Source of the DNA: Dryas octopetala
Taxonomy: Eukaryota; Streptophyta; Magnoliopsida; Rosales; Rosaceae
Length of the DNA stretch: 64,000 bases
Assembly: GCA_963921425.1 (NCBI GenBank)
Contig: OY992835.1
Coordinates: forward strand, 13,702,001-13,766,000
Reading direction: 5' to 3'
Shown here: in pieces, positions 34,535 to 46,900 of the stretch
How positions within the stretch are numbered: position 1 is the first letter of the stretch
Layout of the letters: each line of letters opens with the position of its first letter
Notes under the pieces: model-generated
The model's database searches: none
What the model was told of the DNA's origin: nothing
Seen by the model: only the letters and a program-made list of their open reading frames with translations
Made by a program: the position numbers and the translations under genes

Positions 34535-35476
34535 ATGTAAAATTGAGTAAATTACAGATTTGGTTTACTTAGTTTATATATAGTTCAATTTTGGTACACA
34601 ATTTTTTTTAAGTTCTTTTTTGGTCTATTAATTGTTTCACTTATTCAATAAAGGTCCAGATTTGTGACTTTAAATCCTTTGAGTTGTGTTTTCTTCAATT
34701 ATAATTAAAGTATAAGTTATATTTCATCATTTCTTAGTTATAAGAACCTTTGGAGTATTAGAATATAAGAGAATTGAGATTTGGTGAAATTTGAAAAATT
34801 GGTAGTTTCGGGTACCCTACTTTGGAGTCAATTATCTTGAGTTTTAGAACTCAAATTTGAATTATTTTTATATGGTTGTAAAGAAGATATTCATAACTTT
34901 TAAACGAGTATATGTTTGCTGAATTTGGTTAAGATTTAGGGATTAATACCATTTTTCTCCCCAGACTATTGCACTTGTATCAGTTTGCTCCCCATACTTC
35001 TAATTTAGAAAATTAAGGACTCTAACTTTTTTCAATTTTGCCAATTAAGGTTCTTCCTTCAATTTACACATTTTTTATCCAAATCTTTGAGGGAAAAATG
35101 GTCCCTTCCATTTAGATCTTATCATTTTTTCCTTATGCATCATTTTTCTTCTTTTATTTCTCGCTAAATTCTGGTTGATCATCTTGACATTTTAGATGAA
35201 AAATGTATAAATTGACGGAATAACCTTAATTGACAAAATTGAAAAAGTCAGGGTCCTTAATTTTCCAAATTAGAAGTCTGGGGAGCAAACTGATACATGT
35301 GTAATAGTCTGGGGAGCAAAATGACATTAATCCCTAAGATTTAATAGGGTAAAAAACATGCTAAATTTGAGAAAATAAATTTAGACTTTTATTGAACAAA
35401 TAGAACAATTAGTGGACCAAAATTGAACTAGGTATAAAATAAGTGGACTAAATATGTAGTTTTCTCATGTAAAATT
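34535..35476. mobile_element. Mutator-type element carrying a nested MITE
   Basis: The element is 34545-35466 (922 bp). Its TIRs begin GAGTAAATTACAGATTTGG and GAGAAAACTACATATTTAG and are related to those of the element at 32856. An exact 10-bp TSD, ATGTAAAATT, lies at 34535-34544 and 35467-35476. Without the nested insertion it is about 517 bp. It has no coding sequence. Confidence 0.88.
34930..35343. mobile_element. Nested 396-bp Mutator-type MITE
   Basis: The element is 34939-35334, with ends GGGATTAATACCATTTTTCT and its inverted partner; the arms pair for about 100 bp (CCCCAGACTATT, AATTTAGAAAATTAAGG). An exact 9-bp TSD, TAAGATTTA, lies at 34930-34938 and 35335-35343. It is inserted inside the 34545-35466 element, so it is the younger of the two. 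Confidence 0.9.
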
Positions 35477-35479
35477 TAA

Positions 35480-36530
35480 TAGAATCGAAAATTATTTGAT
35501 TATATAATTTTTATGAAACAAATAAATGGTTCTTTTAACAATTAAATAATCAAATCATTTTCAGTTTAATTGACTTATTGCATAAATAATCTTTAACTAC
35601 TATTCCTCTAATTTGAATGGTCACATAATAAATGACACTGAAAATGATTCCCACGAGAAGTGATCAAGTTTATGCTAAAAAGAGGAAAAAAAAATGAAAA
35701 TGAAGTTTTAGAGCTTTGCCGGAATACAAACAGCCGCCAACCACGTGTCCAATCAATCACGTGAACAGTACGATTTTATGGTGCAACTGAAATTCCACTT
35801 GTCTGCCAACTTGCGTCTACACGTGTCACGTTTGTGTATTGTTTGGCTTTTGTTTTTTGGATTGAGACCGTGCATTTTTCAATCAATCCCACTGGAAAGT
35901 GGAAACCATGAATATAAGTATATAACCTACTTTTTTTTTTTTTTTTCTAGAGTTTGTTCGCCTAAGTTTTTATTCTTATTAAAGAGTCAATATTTGGAAA
36001 TTAGGTGAATTATGATAGACAAGTTACTGTTGAATACACCCCACCCCGCTTAAATAACTTGGTCTAAACCAAAAAGTTAAAAAAGCAAAGATTCTGATCA
36101 TGTTCACAAGCAGAGTTGCTAGGGACTTTTCTTTCTGGTTAGAAGAGATACTTTATTCATCAAATTTAAGCATCAAAAGTAGATCAGATAGCCATCATAA
36201 AGAACCATCCTCAACCCATACAATAAACAATGCATCTGCTTAGCAAGAAGATACTAAAGCCAAGCATAAGCACAAAACTAGGGTGAGATACGAGATTAGA
36301 AAATGAAAAAAAAAAAATGCACTAATTATACATAGCTTATAAGTTATTAGTCAGCAACAACTCACACCACAGCATTACCAAATCACTATAAAACCTGCTA
36401 TGAATATCCTGCCATTAATAACATCTCTGCAGGTTGTGACAAAGAGAGATTTATTAATCTACTACCGAAAAAAGTAGTGTAAAAACAAAGACAATGTAAG
36501 AGGTCTTTACATTGACAAAACCAAGTGAAA
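35480..36530. other. Intergenic and PLD-alpha 3'UTR
   Basis: No separate gene. Three ACGT-core CACGTG boxes lie at about 35741-35825. The right part (from about 36130) is probably 3'UTR of the PLD gene. Confidence 0.4.
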
Positions 36531-36538
36531 AGCACTCT

Positions 36539-39500
36539 TTAAGTCGTAAGGATCGGAGGAAGGTAGTCAGATTTGGCCCCTAGGATACGAGCCTTGGTGT
36601 CAGGGAAGAATTCAAATCCTGGATATTCTACAACGCTTCCTTCGCTGGTAATTGCAATTGGATAGCGAAGCAGGTGACCGGGCAGATCATGGTTAAGTGT
36701 TTCACTTGAAAAGAGATCCCAGTATTTGTCAGCAATCTGGTTCACCTTCTGGATACATTCTTGGCTTTCTGGCTGGAGGAAGGACTCATCAAGCATGCCA
36801 AGGTGCTCATACCAAAGGGCCATACGGAAACCATGGATCTGACCACGTGCAGGCTCCCTGACTGACAGATGATATGGTTGGTAGGCTCCCATGGCTATTT
36901 CAGAGTCCCTGGCACCATCCATTGATCTCTGGTTGATGTTGGCTGATCCAATAATGATGTATTCATCGTCAACTGCAAAACGCAAGGGCGAGTCAATTAT
37001 GTGATTCGTAGTAATCAAAATGGGTAGACTGGAATCAGCATTATTATTTATTATATGAGATACGATACTCTGATAGAAAGATTCATATAGTTCTTTCCAC
37101 TAGACTACCTAGTATTGCTATTGTATTGGAGTTAATTACACTTACACCCCCTGAGGTTTATCGGCTTTTCACATACACCCCCTGGGGTTTCAATAATTAC
37201 ACATACACCCCCTGAGGTTTTAAAACTGTTACATATAACCCCCTATAGTGAGACGAAAATGATGAGAAATTATGCAAAAAAACATGCTAAAGGATGAAAT
37301 AGCCTAATAAGATTATTCAAGCTATAAGGTCCAACCTGAATACAAATATTTTCTTTTTTATTTATTTATTTATTTTTCTTGTAGGGGGTTATATGCAACA
37401 GTTTTAAAATCTCAGGGGGTGTATGTGTAATTATTGAAACCCCAGGGGGTGTATGTGAAAAGCCGATAAACCTCAGGGGGTGTAAGTGTAATTAACTCAT
37501 TGTATTGTATAAAGTTGTATTTGTATAACAAGAAACGTCTTAGAACTAAACAAGCATCCCCATGTTTGAATTAGGATCAACAAGTAGACAATGGCACTAG
37601 CTACATTATCAACACTCAAAAAAATTGTTTGCATATTTCCTACTATAAATTGTCCTCATAACCACCAAAAAACTAAGATCAATTCTGAAATTTGAACATA
37701 GAACACAAAATTGAGTTCAGTTGAGAGTAGGGCTTAGCTCACATGTGTGGAGATGTTGGATAAATAGCAACATTCATGATACTATAAATTCACAGGAAAG
37801 ATATGTCAAAAGTAAGTTGCATGAAGATTATAATGGTGCCACTTACCTATCATCATCTTGGTATGAACATAAATCATGAAGCGCCGGGATTCCTGAGCTC
37901 TAATATAATCTGAATCTGCATCCGGCGTCTCCGAGGGTTCATACTCGCCTGACTTCTTCACCTCCCGGTTCCCAAGGCAGAAAAATGTCAAATAGTTCCG
38001 AGGATCTTCCTCAATACCTTTTTCTTTAAGCGCATTAATAATATCCTTATACATCATGTCCAGTGTCCTCCTCTGCCAATCTAATATTGCCTGAACTGAT
38101 GCTGACTCTGGGATACCCTCTGGCCACATTGGAACAACGACATAGACAGTAAACCTTTCCCCTTCTTCAATCTTGCTACAAATCTTAAGTGAAAGCTCCC
38201 TTGGAATTACATGCAAAGCACCAATGTCCTCAGGCTTTATACCATCAGCACTCCAGGCAAAAGAGCTACCAAGAAAATACTGATTTTCAATATAAATGAA
38301 ATTCTTTGCGCGCCGAATAGCATGGATATAAGCATCCTGAATGCTTCGGTCAATGATGTTATCCTTCCCACTAACAAGCCCAGCTCTGGCTGCATCTTCA
38401 GGCGTATCCGGGAAGCCAAAAGCAGCTCCTCCATCAATTGATCTGAATAACTGAACATTCCACGTCTCATGGTCATCTGGGAACATAACAGGAGACGGGG
38501 GAATAATGACATTGTCAAGCTCTCTAAGCTGAACAAGTACATCTTTACCACCTTGCTTTCTCCATCTTTGCTCAAAGTTAAACAAAACATCCCAAGCAAT
38601 AGGCCCTTCTAGCCGAGAGTGAATATCATGCCAAGGTTCTCTTGGACCACCTTTTGTAATTGATGCACCAGGAAAATTTGGCTGATGGAAATCATCATGG
38701 TGTGCAGTATCCAATGTCCTAAAAAGTGAATGGAAGGCTGTATCATATCTTCCATCACACAGATCAATGCCCCCAACAAAACTCATAATTCTTCGTTTCT
38801 CTGATCCTCCAGTTGGCATTGCACTGTCCACAACCACAATCTTCTGGTGATGAGTGAACATGGTAGAGATTTGTGCACCCTGAACAATGCTTCCACCACC
38901 ATCAGGATTACGGGGGCATAAGACACAGTGAACGTCAGTATTCTGGAAGTATTGTGCAGTTTCTTCATCATGGGTGGCCATCAGTCCATCTTTTTTTAAT
39001 AAACTAACAGAGGTTCTGTCATCCCAAACAAGCACAAGAACCTTAACACCTTCACTTGCTTTCTTTTTAAGCAACTCACCAATGGTGATGTCTCCACCAG
39101 GCTTTGGCCTCCTTGAGTCCCTTACCAAGGAAATTTCAGCAAAAACTGACCAGCCAGTAATGTAGATAAGGTGTCTTGCATTAGTAATTGCATCAAAGAT
39201 ATCTTCCCAACATCTGTGAGGCTCATAATTCTTGCCTCCAGCAAGAGGAATTTTAGGAATAAAATTATCTGGGACATGAGCATCTTGGTAAAGGGAAACC
39301 TTACATCCTTGTCTCTGTGAGAAAAATGTAAATGGAACTCCAGGAAATTTAGGACTCCTTATTCCCTGACCCCAACTGCGGTCCTTTGAAACATGGAAAT
39401 ATTGTAGCTTCACATGTATCTTAGGATTTCCATGAACGGGGTCCTTGTTTTCATCCAAAATTTCAGCCCACTTATCCACTTCTTCCCCTTCCAATAAATC

Positions 39501-40651
39501 TTCGACAGGTACATATGCTCTTCCAATTAATGATGCCCCAATAGGATTAGACTCCTTGACAGTAAATATAACATTTGTAGCAACATGGGCACAGTAAATG
39601 TGGAAAGACTCATACCACCTGGGATTAGAGGGTTCTTTCTCTATAACTCTGGTCCTACCAACCCTAGCCCTTTCCAGATCAACAGTTGCATAGAGTCTAC
39701 TAATTCCTTTGCCGATACCAACAGTCTCCTCAAGTTTTCCTGCAATCTGCAAGTAAAATTTCATCAATGAGATATAAGAAGGTATGAAGAAAAAGATAAA
39801 CTATCTTGATACTATGAATTTTCTAGTCTATCAAGATGTTGTGCCAATGCACCTCCTACAAGCAACTTCAAAAGCTTTTACTAAGCAACAGACATCAAAT
39901 TTTCATGTAGTTAGAAAGTTTACCAATCTGATAAATTGAAGGAAATAAAGGGAGAATGAATATGATAATAGTTTTGAGTTTCTTATCTAGGAAGATATGT
40001 GAATTTACATTTCCCAGGATAGAAAAAGAACCTCCAAACTGAACAGATTGGTTAAGCAACAGGCATGAGGATCCAAGTAACTAAATAGACAAAAGTTAAC
40101 AACTATCATATGCACTTCCAAGCAAAAATGAACATGAAAGAGGCTATACATCAAACTCAAATATACGGTATCCCATATTAAAAACGTCTCACTGGAATAA
40201 CTGGATAGCTTAAAGTTCAAACACAAGATCAAACTCCGCTTTATAAAGCAAAATATTCCCATATGTCTGTTAAAGCTTCTGCTTCCACATTCTTATGCAT
40301 GAGAGAATAGAGCCTTTAGTAAATCAAGCACCCAACTCTGAAGAGCTATATGACACAGTGCAAGTTACAAAACAACCGAAAATAGATGCACAAAATCTAA
40401 CTAACTGGGACACCCACCTTCACGCTGAAAATATCAAACACAGTTTATAATTGTACATTAAGAGTTAACAATTAATCTATGTAACAATAAATAGATATAC
40501 AGATACACATATCTAAGTATATTAAAAAGAAAATTCTGCCCCAGCCAGCTGCCCACCCAAAGAGAATTCTAATTCACACCTTGGAAAAATGTATCATTCA
40601 ACATACATCCATAATTAACTTCTCAGGCAATCATTGTGTATGTGTGTGCAC

Positions 40652-40709
<58 letters not shown>

Positions 40710-41509
40710 AAGTCTATTTTAAAGACATTGATCTTGACTAAAAAAAAAGTACAATTATTATCAATTAGGTCTCCGGAAAGAAATAACAGCCATGTGGCAA
40801 TAAGTATAAAACAGCCAGTGTTGATTATTTATAGTGTACCTAAAACCCACTTTTTGCGCTTCCTTTAAAATAAGGAATAATATAATTTGTAAGAAGATTT
40901 AGAGCATAAGTTCTATTTTCTTAAAACTACATTATGAATTTGTTTGCATTAAAGTTCTTTGTTGTTTTATATAAATAATAGAAAAAATAAAAACCTCTTC
41001 ATTCACCATAAAACTCCATTTTTAATATTTTTATCCCAATCTGCGTGATCAGAGATTCAGAAGAACAATGTTACTACCAAGTTCACAGAAATACCTGCTT
41101 CAACAATATCATAATGTCCTGGACTTTTATTTTATATCTAAACCCAAAATCCAAATGGTCCGGATCTCTCATTTATTTTCAATAAAACCCATAAAATAAA
41201 AGATTGGATTGTATAGTTTGAAACAAATTGTAGTTGATCAGTCCTACTACTTGCTCACTGTAAATTCCAATGAGTATTACAAACACGCACGGGCACACAC
41301 AATTATATGGTCACAGAATTAAAGTATTGAAGCAAGATCTCAAATAACCATTATCAACTCGGATCTAAAAAATAAATAAATTAAAAAAATTAAAATCACA
41401 TAGTATATACCTTACGGAGGAAATTTCCACTATTGCTATGCAGCTTATCAACTTCATAGATCGTAGCGTGAAGCGTCCCATGTAGCCAACGCTCTGCCGG
41501 TTCCGCCAT
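36539..41509 (-). CDS. PLDALPHA1: Phospholipase D alpha
   Basis: Three coding exons on the minus strand, 41509-41411, 39746-37847 and 36972-36539, all GT-AG, join in frame to 810 aa, the usual PLD-alpha-1 length. The enzyme cleaves phosphatidylcholine and related phospholipids to phosphatidic acid and the free head group. It acts at membranes in a Ca-dependent way and in ABA, drought and wounding signalling. Residues 1 to about 150 form the C2 domain. The first HxKx4D motif is HHQKIVVVD near residues 332-340; the second is HTKMMIVDD, with H661, K663 and D668, and is split by the last intron. The conserved [15 protein letters not shown] lies before it. The C-terminus ([20 protein letters not shown]) is complete. 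The last intron carries a MITE and the first a long (AG)n. A PLD-alpha paralogue other than alpha1 cannot be excluded. Confidence 0.95.
37120..37507. mobile_element. 370-bp Mutator-type MITE, copy 2, in a PLD intron
   Basis: The element is 37129-37498, with ends GAGTTAATTACACTTACACC and their near-perfect inverse. An exact 9-bp TSD, ATTGTATTG, lies at 37120-37128 and 37499-37507. It is homologous end to end with 15402-15772. It lies within the intron between the two exons that split the second catalytic HKD motif. Confidence 0.93.
40655..40708. repeat. (AG)27 microsatellite in PLD intron
   Basis: An uninterrupted 54-nt AG run inside the first coding intron of PLD-alpha, preceded by a short (TG)n. 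Confidence 0.95.
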
Positions 41510-41515
41510 TTCTCA

Positions 41516-42010
41516 CCTACAGGCAATGATCAACCAAAACAAACAAAACCCACTTCGCATCAAATCCAGAAACCACTAAAAAATCCAAAAACAAGCGAAA
41601 CGTAACACAAACTAACCGGAAATCAATCAGCTCACAGAGAAAAAAATACCCATTAAGTGTTTGAATTAGTTGCAGTTATAAATGAGTGTTAAAGTTTATC
41701 CTAGTGAATAGGGATCGACAATTCAATGATTAATCTGGGACAAAGAAAATTATCATAGTTGGATAAAGTTGAGAAAACCCCACTTCGCATCAAATCCCAA
41801 AACCACTAAAAATTTCAAAAACAAACGAAACGTAACACAAAACTAACCAGAAATGGATCAGATCACACAGAAAAAAATACCCAATAAGTGTTTGAATTAG
41901 TTGCAATTACAAGTGAGTGTCAAAGTTGATCCTACTGAATAATGATGGACAATTCAACTATTAATCAGGGACAAATAAAATAGCTGGATAAAGTTGAGGA
42001 GGGACTCACT
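41516..42010 (-). other. PLD-alpha 5'UTR intron
   Basis: A donor CCAA/GTGAGT at 42010/42009 and an acceptor TGTAG/GTGAGAA ending at 41517 lie just upstream of the ATG. They define an intron of about 490 bp in the leader. A 5'UTR intron is common in plant PLD-alpha genes. Most of this intron consists of two tandem copies of a 230-bp unit. Confidence 0.65.
41545..42000. repeat. 230-bp tandem duplication in the PLD-alpha leader intron
   Basis: The copies 41545-41774 and 41775-42000 share CACTTCGCATCAAATCC, GAAACGTAACACAAA, AAGTGTTTGAATTAGTTGCA and GGATAAAGTTGAG, at a 230-bp offset and with scattered substitutions. Confidence 0.88.
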
Positions 42011-42100
42011 TGGGGTTTGAGAGAGAGATCTGAAAGAGTTGAGAGCAGAGCAAGAACAGAGGAGGACTATAAGGATCTGATCCTGTAATGGCTCTGTGAA

Positions 42101-42108
42101 TATTTATA
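42101..42108 (-). promoter_or_regulatory. TATA box of PLD-alpha
   Basis: TATAAATA on the minus strand about 95 bp upstream of the leader donor site, placing the transcription start near 42070-42075. Confidence 0.55.
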
Positions 42109-42594
42109 AAATGGATATTGAAGCTCACTCCTGCGCCCACGTAATGTGAAAATCTAGGGAGACTAAGAGAGCCAGATCCGCAAAACCAGTAATTAAAAGC
42201 ATCCCGTGGCAAACTGGCAAAGATTGATATGAATGGTTCCTCTCTCCTCTTTCCTGTCACTCTCCATAATTGGCTCTTTGCAGTAATTAGCCGTTAGTCC
42301 CTCCTCTGTTTTTCATTTTGCAGTGGTGTCCATTTTATTTTTTTTCTTTTTCTTTTTCTCTCTCTTATTTTTTTCTCTTTTATAATGCAATAATTCATAT
42401 CTTTTGAGGTTTTTATGATTTTATCTGTTTATTGCCTTAGATATGTACTTTATGTTGAATGATTATTTACGTTATGATATCCTTTTGAGAAAGAATTCAT
42501 CAAAATTTAATAAGGATATAAAAAATGCTTATATATCATACAGTGATTATATGACAGTAATCTCCATTTATATAGAGTAGTTGAATGAGATATT

Positions 42595-43001
42595 GGGGCC
42601 TGTTTGATTCACGAAATTTATTTATTAGAAAATCAATTCCTTTGCATTTTCTAGGAGAAAGAGAATTTGAAATTATCTTTCCTGTGTTTGGTAAACTTGA
42701 GAAAGTAAACTAAGAATTAAAAGTAATAAATGTTGTGTTTGGTCAGTTTTTCAATTGTAACATAATCTATTATTTATTTTGAAATAATAACAGTGTTAGT
42801 TTTATCAAAAAAAAAGCAATAAATGATTTTTCAAAAGGGAGAAAATCAATTCCATTGCTCCAGCAAAGTTTCATTTTCCCCCAATTAGGGCATAAGATTC
42901 TCTTGCGCCATGAATTGATTTCTCTTTTCTGTACTTACCAAACATGAGAAATGAATTGATTTTCCATTCTCAGGTCTCTAAAACTTGAACTAAACGAACC
43001 C
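42595..43001. mobile_element. MITE family M2, copy 1
   Basis: About 407 bp beginning GGGGCCTGTTTGATTCA and ending TGAACTAAACGAACCC. It is homologous along its length to 57085-57475 (shared AAATCAATTCCTTTGCATTTT, AAAGTAAACTAAGAATT, ATAATCTATTATTTATTTT). GGGCC..TTTG ends suggest a hAT-like MITE, but no clear TSD was found. Confidence 0.75.
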
Positions 43002-43009
43002 TTTATATT

Positions 43010-43820
43010 TATAAAAAATTTTAAGTTTGATTCCCACGCGGGATGCATATGGATTGAGATGCTTTTATGCATATCTTGATTCAAATTATTAATTGAAAAG
43101 ACTCTTGTTTAGTACTAAAAGTCTAAAAGGCTAAAAGGATATGGGGAGTTTCTACATGCAAGAAAAAAAAAAAAAGATAAGTTTCTTTTATTTTGCTACA
43201 AACAAAAGTAGAACAATTTTCTTTTCTTGTTTGGCTGGAAAAAAAAAAATAGTACATATAAAACAAATAGTAAATTAGGTGAAAGTTCGAAACAACCTCT
43301 TAGAACTTTTTTTTTTTAAGTCTAACCTACAATATTTTTTCAGTAATGCTACACTTACCACATTTTTATACCACAATTTCATACCATCTTACATGGCATT
43401 CATACATTGGACACTAAAAATTAAAAATTAAAACCTAAAAAAGAAAAAGGAAATACTCTTTCAGTAAAATAATGACACATTAGGTGAGATACAAATGTGG
43501 AAAAAAAAATGTGGGACAACTAGCATTATTAATATTTTTTTTGTGGGTATACTCCTTTAATTAGCGTTCACATAAGCATATTTTCTTATATTGTTGAATG
43601 AGTCGGCCTAATTCAAAATTTGATTTTATTGTTTTCCTAAACTACTTTTTAAATTATTTTAGGTGGTATCTATCACTATTGATTGATTCAGAAGATTGAT
43701 TATTAATATTTGTTTTTATTTTAGTTTTGAACTTATTTTTGAATTTAAAAAATAATTACCCTATAGTTTTGGTCATTATAGATAATAATAATAATAATTA
43801 TAATTATAATTATAATAGAT
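43010..43820. other. Intergenic, AT-rich
   Basis: No gene or bounded element recognised. Confidence 0.4.
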
Positions 43821-43825
43821 AATTA

Positions 43826-44146
43826 GGCTTACGTTCTTTAAAAAAACAGCTTTTAGATGGAGACCGGGAGTGTTTTAAAATTTATAAGAAAATCTTTTTA
43901 ATTCATAATAAAGTCATTCCCCGATTTGAAGGGTATTTCCCTCTATTTGAAATGTACTTCCCCCTCTAGGGTGTAGAATGAGCTTTGTAGAGGCTGCCGT
44001 CCAAAATCTTGGAGTTAAACCCTAACATAAAACCGTCAAAGAAGAAAAATAAAAGAATTTAATTAAAAAACTTAAATCACTACCGGTTTTAGTCTAAGAA
44101 AGACTCATAAAATGGACTGGACTCTAAGTCTCCCTGATAATAATAA
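43826..44146 (-). repeat. Dispersed repeat family R1, copy 2
   Basis: Reverse-complement homologue of 30605-31015; both contain the paired TAACTCCAAxATTTTGG / AATCTxGGAGTTAAA blocks. A partial third copy lies at about 45345-45445. Confidence 0.7.
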
Positions 44147-44205
44147 AAGCATAAATAATTAATTTTATAGCTTTACATCATCCGCAAGTCAATGTGTAAT
44201 TTCTT

Positions 44206-44520
44206 TCGGGCTCGTTTGGGACTGCTTCTTAGAAGCGCTTATAATCAGTAACGTTTTTGCTAGAAGCGCTTCTGCTTATAAGCACATACAAATTTTTATA
44301 AAAATTTCAAATGATTCATGCAAAAGCACTTGGAAGTGTTTTTTGAGGAAGCACCTGAAAAGTGCTTCTCAAAAAACCACTTCAAAACACTTTTATAACC
44401 TAGAAGCACTTTATTTATTTCTGTCAAACGCAACTAAAAGCGTTTTTACTAATCTTAAAGCGTTTTTACTAATCTGAAAGCACTTTTTCCAATTTTAAAA
44501 GTAATGCCAAACAGGCCCGA
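44206..44520. mobile_element. hAT-like MITE
   Basis: The terminal sequences TCGGGCTCGTTTGGGACTG and CCAAACAGGCCCGA are inverted. The interior is built from AGAAGCGCTT, AAGTGCTTCT and AAAGCACTT blocks that fold back on one another. About 315 bp, non-coding, TSD not recognised. Confidence 0.65.
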
Positions 44521-44529
44521 ATATGAAAA

Positions 44530-46900
44530 TATGAAAATAATTGATAATCTAGGACATTCTCTAGTTTGATTTCTTAGATGTCTAGGACATTCTCTAGTTT
44601 GATTTGATAATCTTTAAAATCATATGAAAATATTTGAAAATAATTGTCATTGTATAGGAAATGTAAGTAAATTAATATTATAGGATTTGATTTCTATTTT
44701 ATATAGGTAAATTGATATATGAACTTTGATTAGTAGGAAAAATGCATGTTCTATATTGATACTTTGACCAGAGTGAAATATTGAATTCATTGAGAATGAA
44801 TTTTTAAAACCAAACTTAAAGGTTTATTTTGAATAATTAGAATTAGATTTAATAACTTATCCCTAAATTAAGAGATTGAATTAGATTTACTTCTACAGTT
44901 CTACTTCTATTAACGACAATGGCTTGTTTTGTAATTATGTGAGAATTTGAGATGTTTGAAATTTTTGAATTTGTTACCTAATCTAAGAATAAAAAAGTCA
45001 ATACGTCAGAAGCTAAAAATAAAGTTGGAGGGGTCTATATCCAATTAATCTATTAAAGAATCAACATTTTGCATGTATATATATATATGCTCGATCACGT
45101 GCAGACGTTGCACTTGAATAAAATTATATATATGTATATATAAATTAGGAAAAGTATTAAAGATATATACACAAATTTTTTTTAGAGAGGATGCATCCGT
45201 TTTTTTTTTTTTTTGCGGATACTTAATGCCTAGTGTAAGCAATGTCGGCGAGTGCTCGCCAATGGGTTTTTTAATAACAGGCGAGCATTGTAGGAAGCGC
45301 TTGACATTGTCTCCTCTTTCGGTTTTTGAGGATATTTTTCAGTAGGTTTACCTCATACTCTCCTGAAGTGTAGGATGAAATTTATAGAGACTCTGTCTAA
45401 AATTTTAAAGTTAAAACTTAATATAAAGTCCACAAATCAGCTCTCGAGTTCTTGGAGAAGAAGAAAAATATACTGTCAAACGCTTGACAACGAAAATTCA
45501 TAAAACAAAATATGAGAGCGTCCGCTCTAGAAAAAGACTGTATATATATATATATATTTTTATTTATTTATTTATTCTCTAACCGCATGCGAATTTATCA
45601 CACCAATTGGCAATTGATTGATGACGACGCGGATCAATCAGCAAATAGCAAATGAGTATTTGCAATATTAAAAGCTTCATTGCTTCGATCAACTCACTTT
45701 TTCTTTTTTCCTTTTTGATCTCATTTCCAATAGAGTTTAATATTTTAGCACGTAGAACTGTTCATCTAAAAATTAAGAGTTAGAAATTAAAATTTAATCT
45801 AAAGGAAAGGATGCGTTAAAACACTACACAAACCTTTACTATAAATTTTGTTTTTTTAAAGTAGTATTTACTATTTAGTGTTCTCAATGAATTCTTGCCT
45901 TTAATTCAAGAAAAAAAATGTTAAAAAAAGTATTTGCAACCTTCTCTTATTTGGCCCAAATCTTATAACATATTACATGCGAGTCATTAAGAAAATAAAA
46001 TAAAATAACCAAAGAAGGTGAACATAATCAATGAGAACAAAGACAAACATAATGATCATCGCTGGACACGACACGAGTAAACCTACCAAATTTGCTCTCT
46101 ACCTATTTAGTATATTCATCTAGAAACAGAGCTTAATGGCAAAAAAAAAAATCTGGAAACAGAGCTTGCCGACAGAGGAAAAATGATTCGCAACAATGTG
46201 AGTGGTGGGCGGGCCCCACTTTGGGATTTTCGTGTCATTATGACAGTGGATAAGGGTGGCCCACGTCAGATCCAAGATCGAAAGTGCCACTGCCACGTGG
46301 CCAAATCTCTTTACTTTATAACACCACGTTACTGTCACATCTTGTTGACTCTTGGGCTTTAGCCGGCCGCTGTTGAAGTTGAAGTTGAAGTTGAAGTTGA
46401 ACAGCTTACGCGCTCCACACACTCCCCCACGGCCCCACATTAACATTATTTATGTTTTGAATAAACTAACTTTATTCCTAATCACCGAAGAGAGGAGAGA
46501 GAAGCCGGAGGGCCTGGGCTTGGGGTCGGAGTGGTCGATCAGAGAAGACAGAGATAGAGAAAGGGAGATAGGATAGAGGGAAGAAGAGAGAGAGAGAGAG
46601 ATGGGGTGTGTAGTCGATCAGACCAGACAGAGACAGAGGAGCGGGGGCTGTTTGCTAAGCTGGTTTCGCAACGTGTGGGGCGCCTGGCCGCGTGGTGGAA
46701 GGAGGGTAGGGGTCTACGCCGTCAAAGGAAGCTCGTCAGTGGTCTCTGCTCGCCGGGAGGTGGCCAACGATGGTTGGCTTGGAAGGTGGCCAGTGATGGG
46801 AGGGCTCGGTGCAGAGGGTGTGTGTAAATGAAAAGGCTGAAGAATGAAGAAGATGGGTGTGTGTAAATGAGTTAGTCCTTTAGTTTTTTCACAACGGGGC
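44530..46900. other. Intergenic with small repeats
   Basis: No gene recognised. It includes a 29-bp direct repeat (TAGGACATTCTCTAGTTTGATTT at about 44552 and 44583), the partial R1 copy at 45345-45445, a GTTGAA microsatellite at about 46371-46400 and a purine-rich tract at 46490-46600. Confidence 0.4.
45345..45445 (-). repeat. Dispersed repeat family R1, fragment
   Basis: Shares GTGTAGGATGAAxTTTATAGAG and AAAATTTTxAAGTTAAAACT blocks with the central part of the 43826-44146 copy, in the same orientation. Confidence 0.55.

Noticed and set aside
46580..46835. Short plus-strand frames starting MGCVVDQTRQ and neighbours
   Set aside because: Two overlapping frames of similar length in GC-rich sequence, no conserved motif, and no splice sites leading to further exons.
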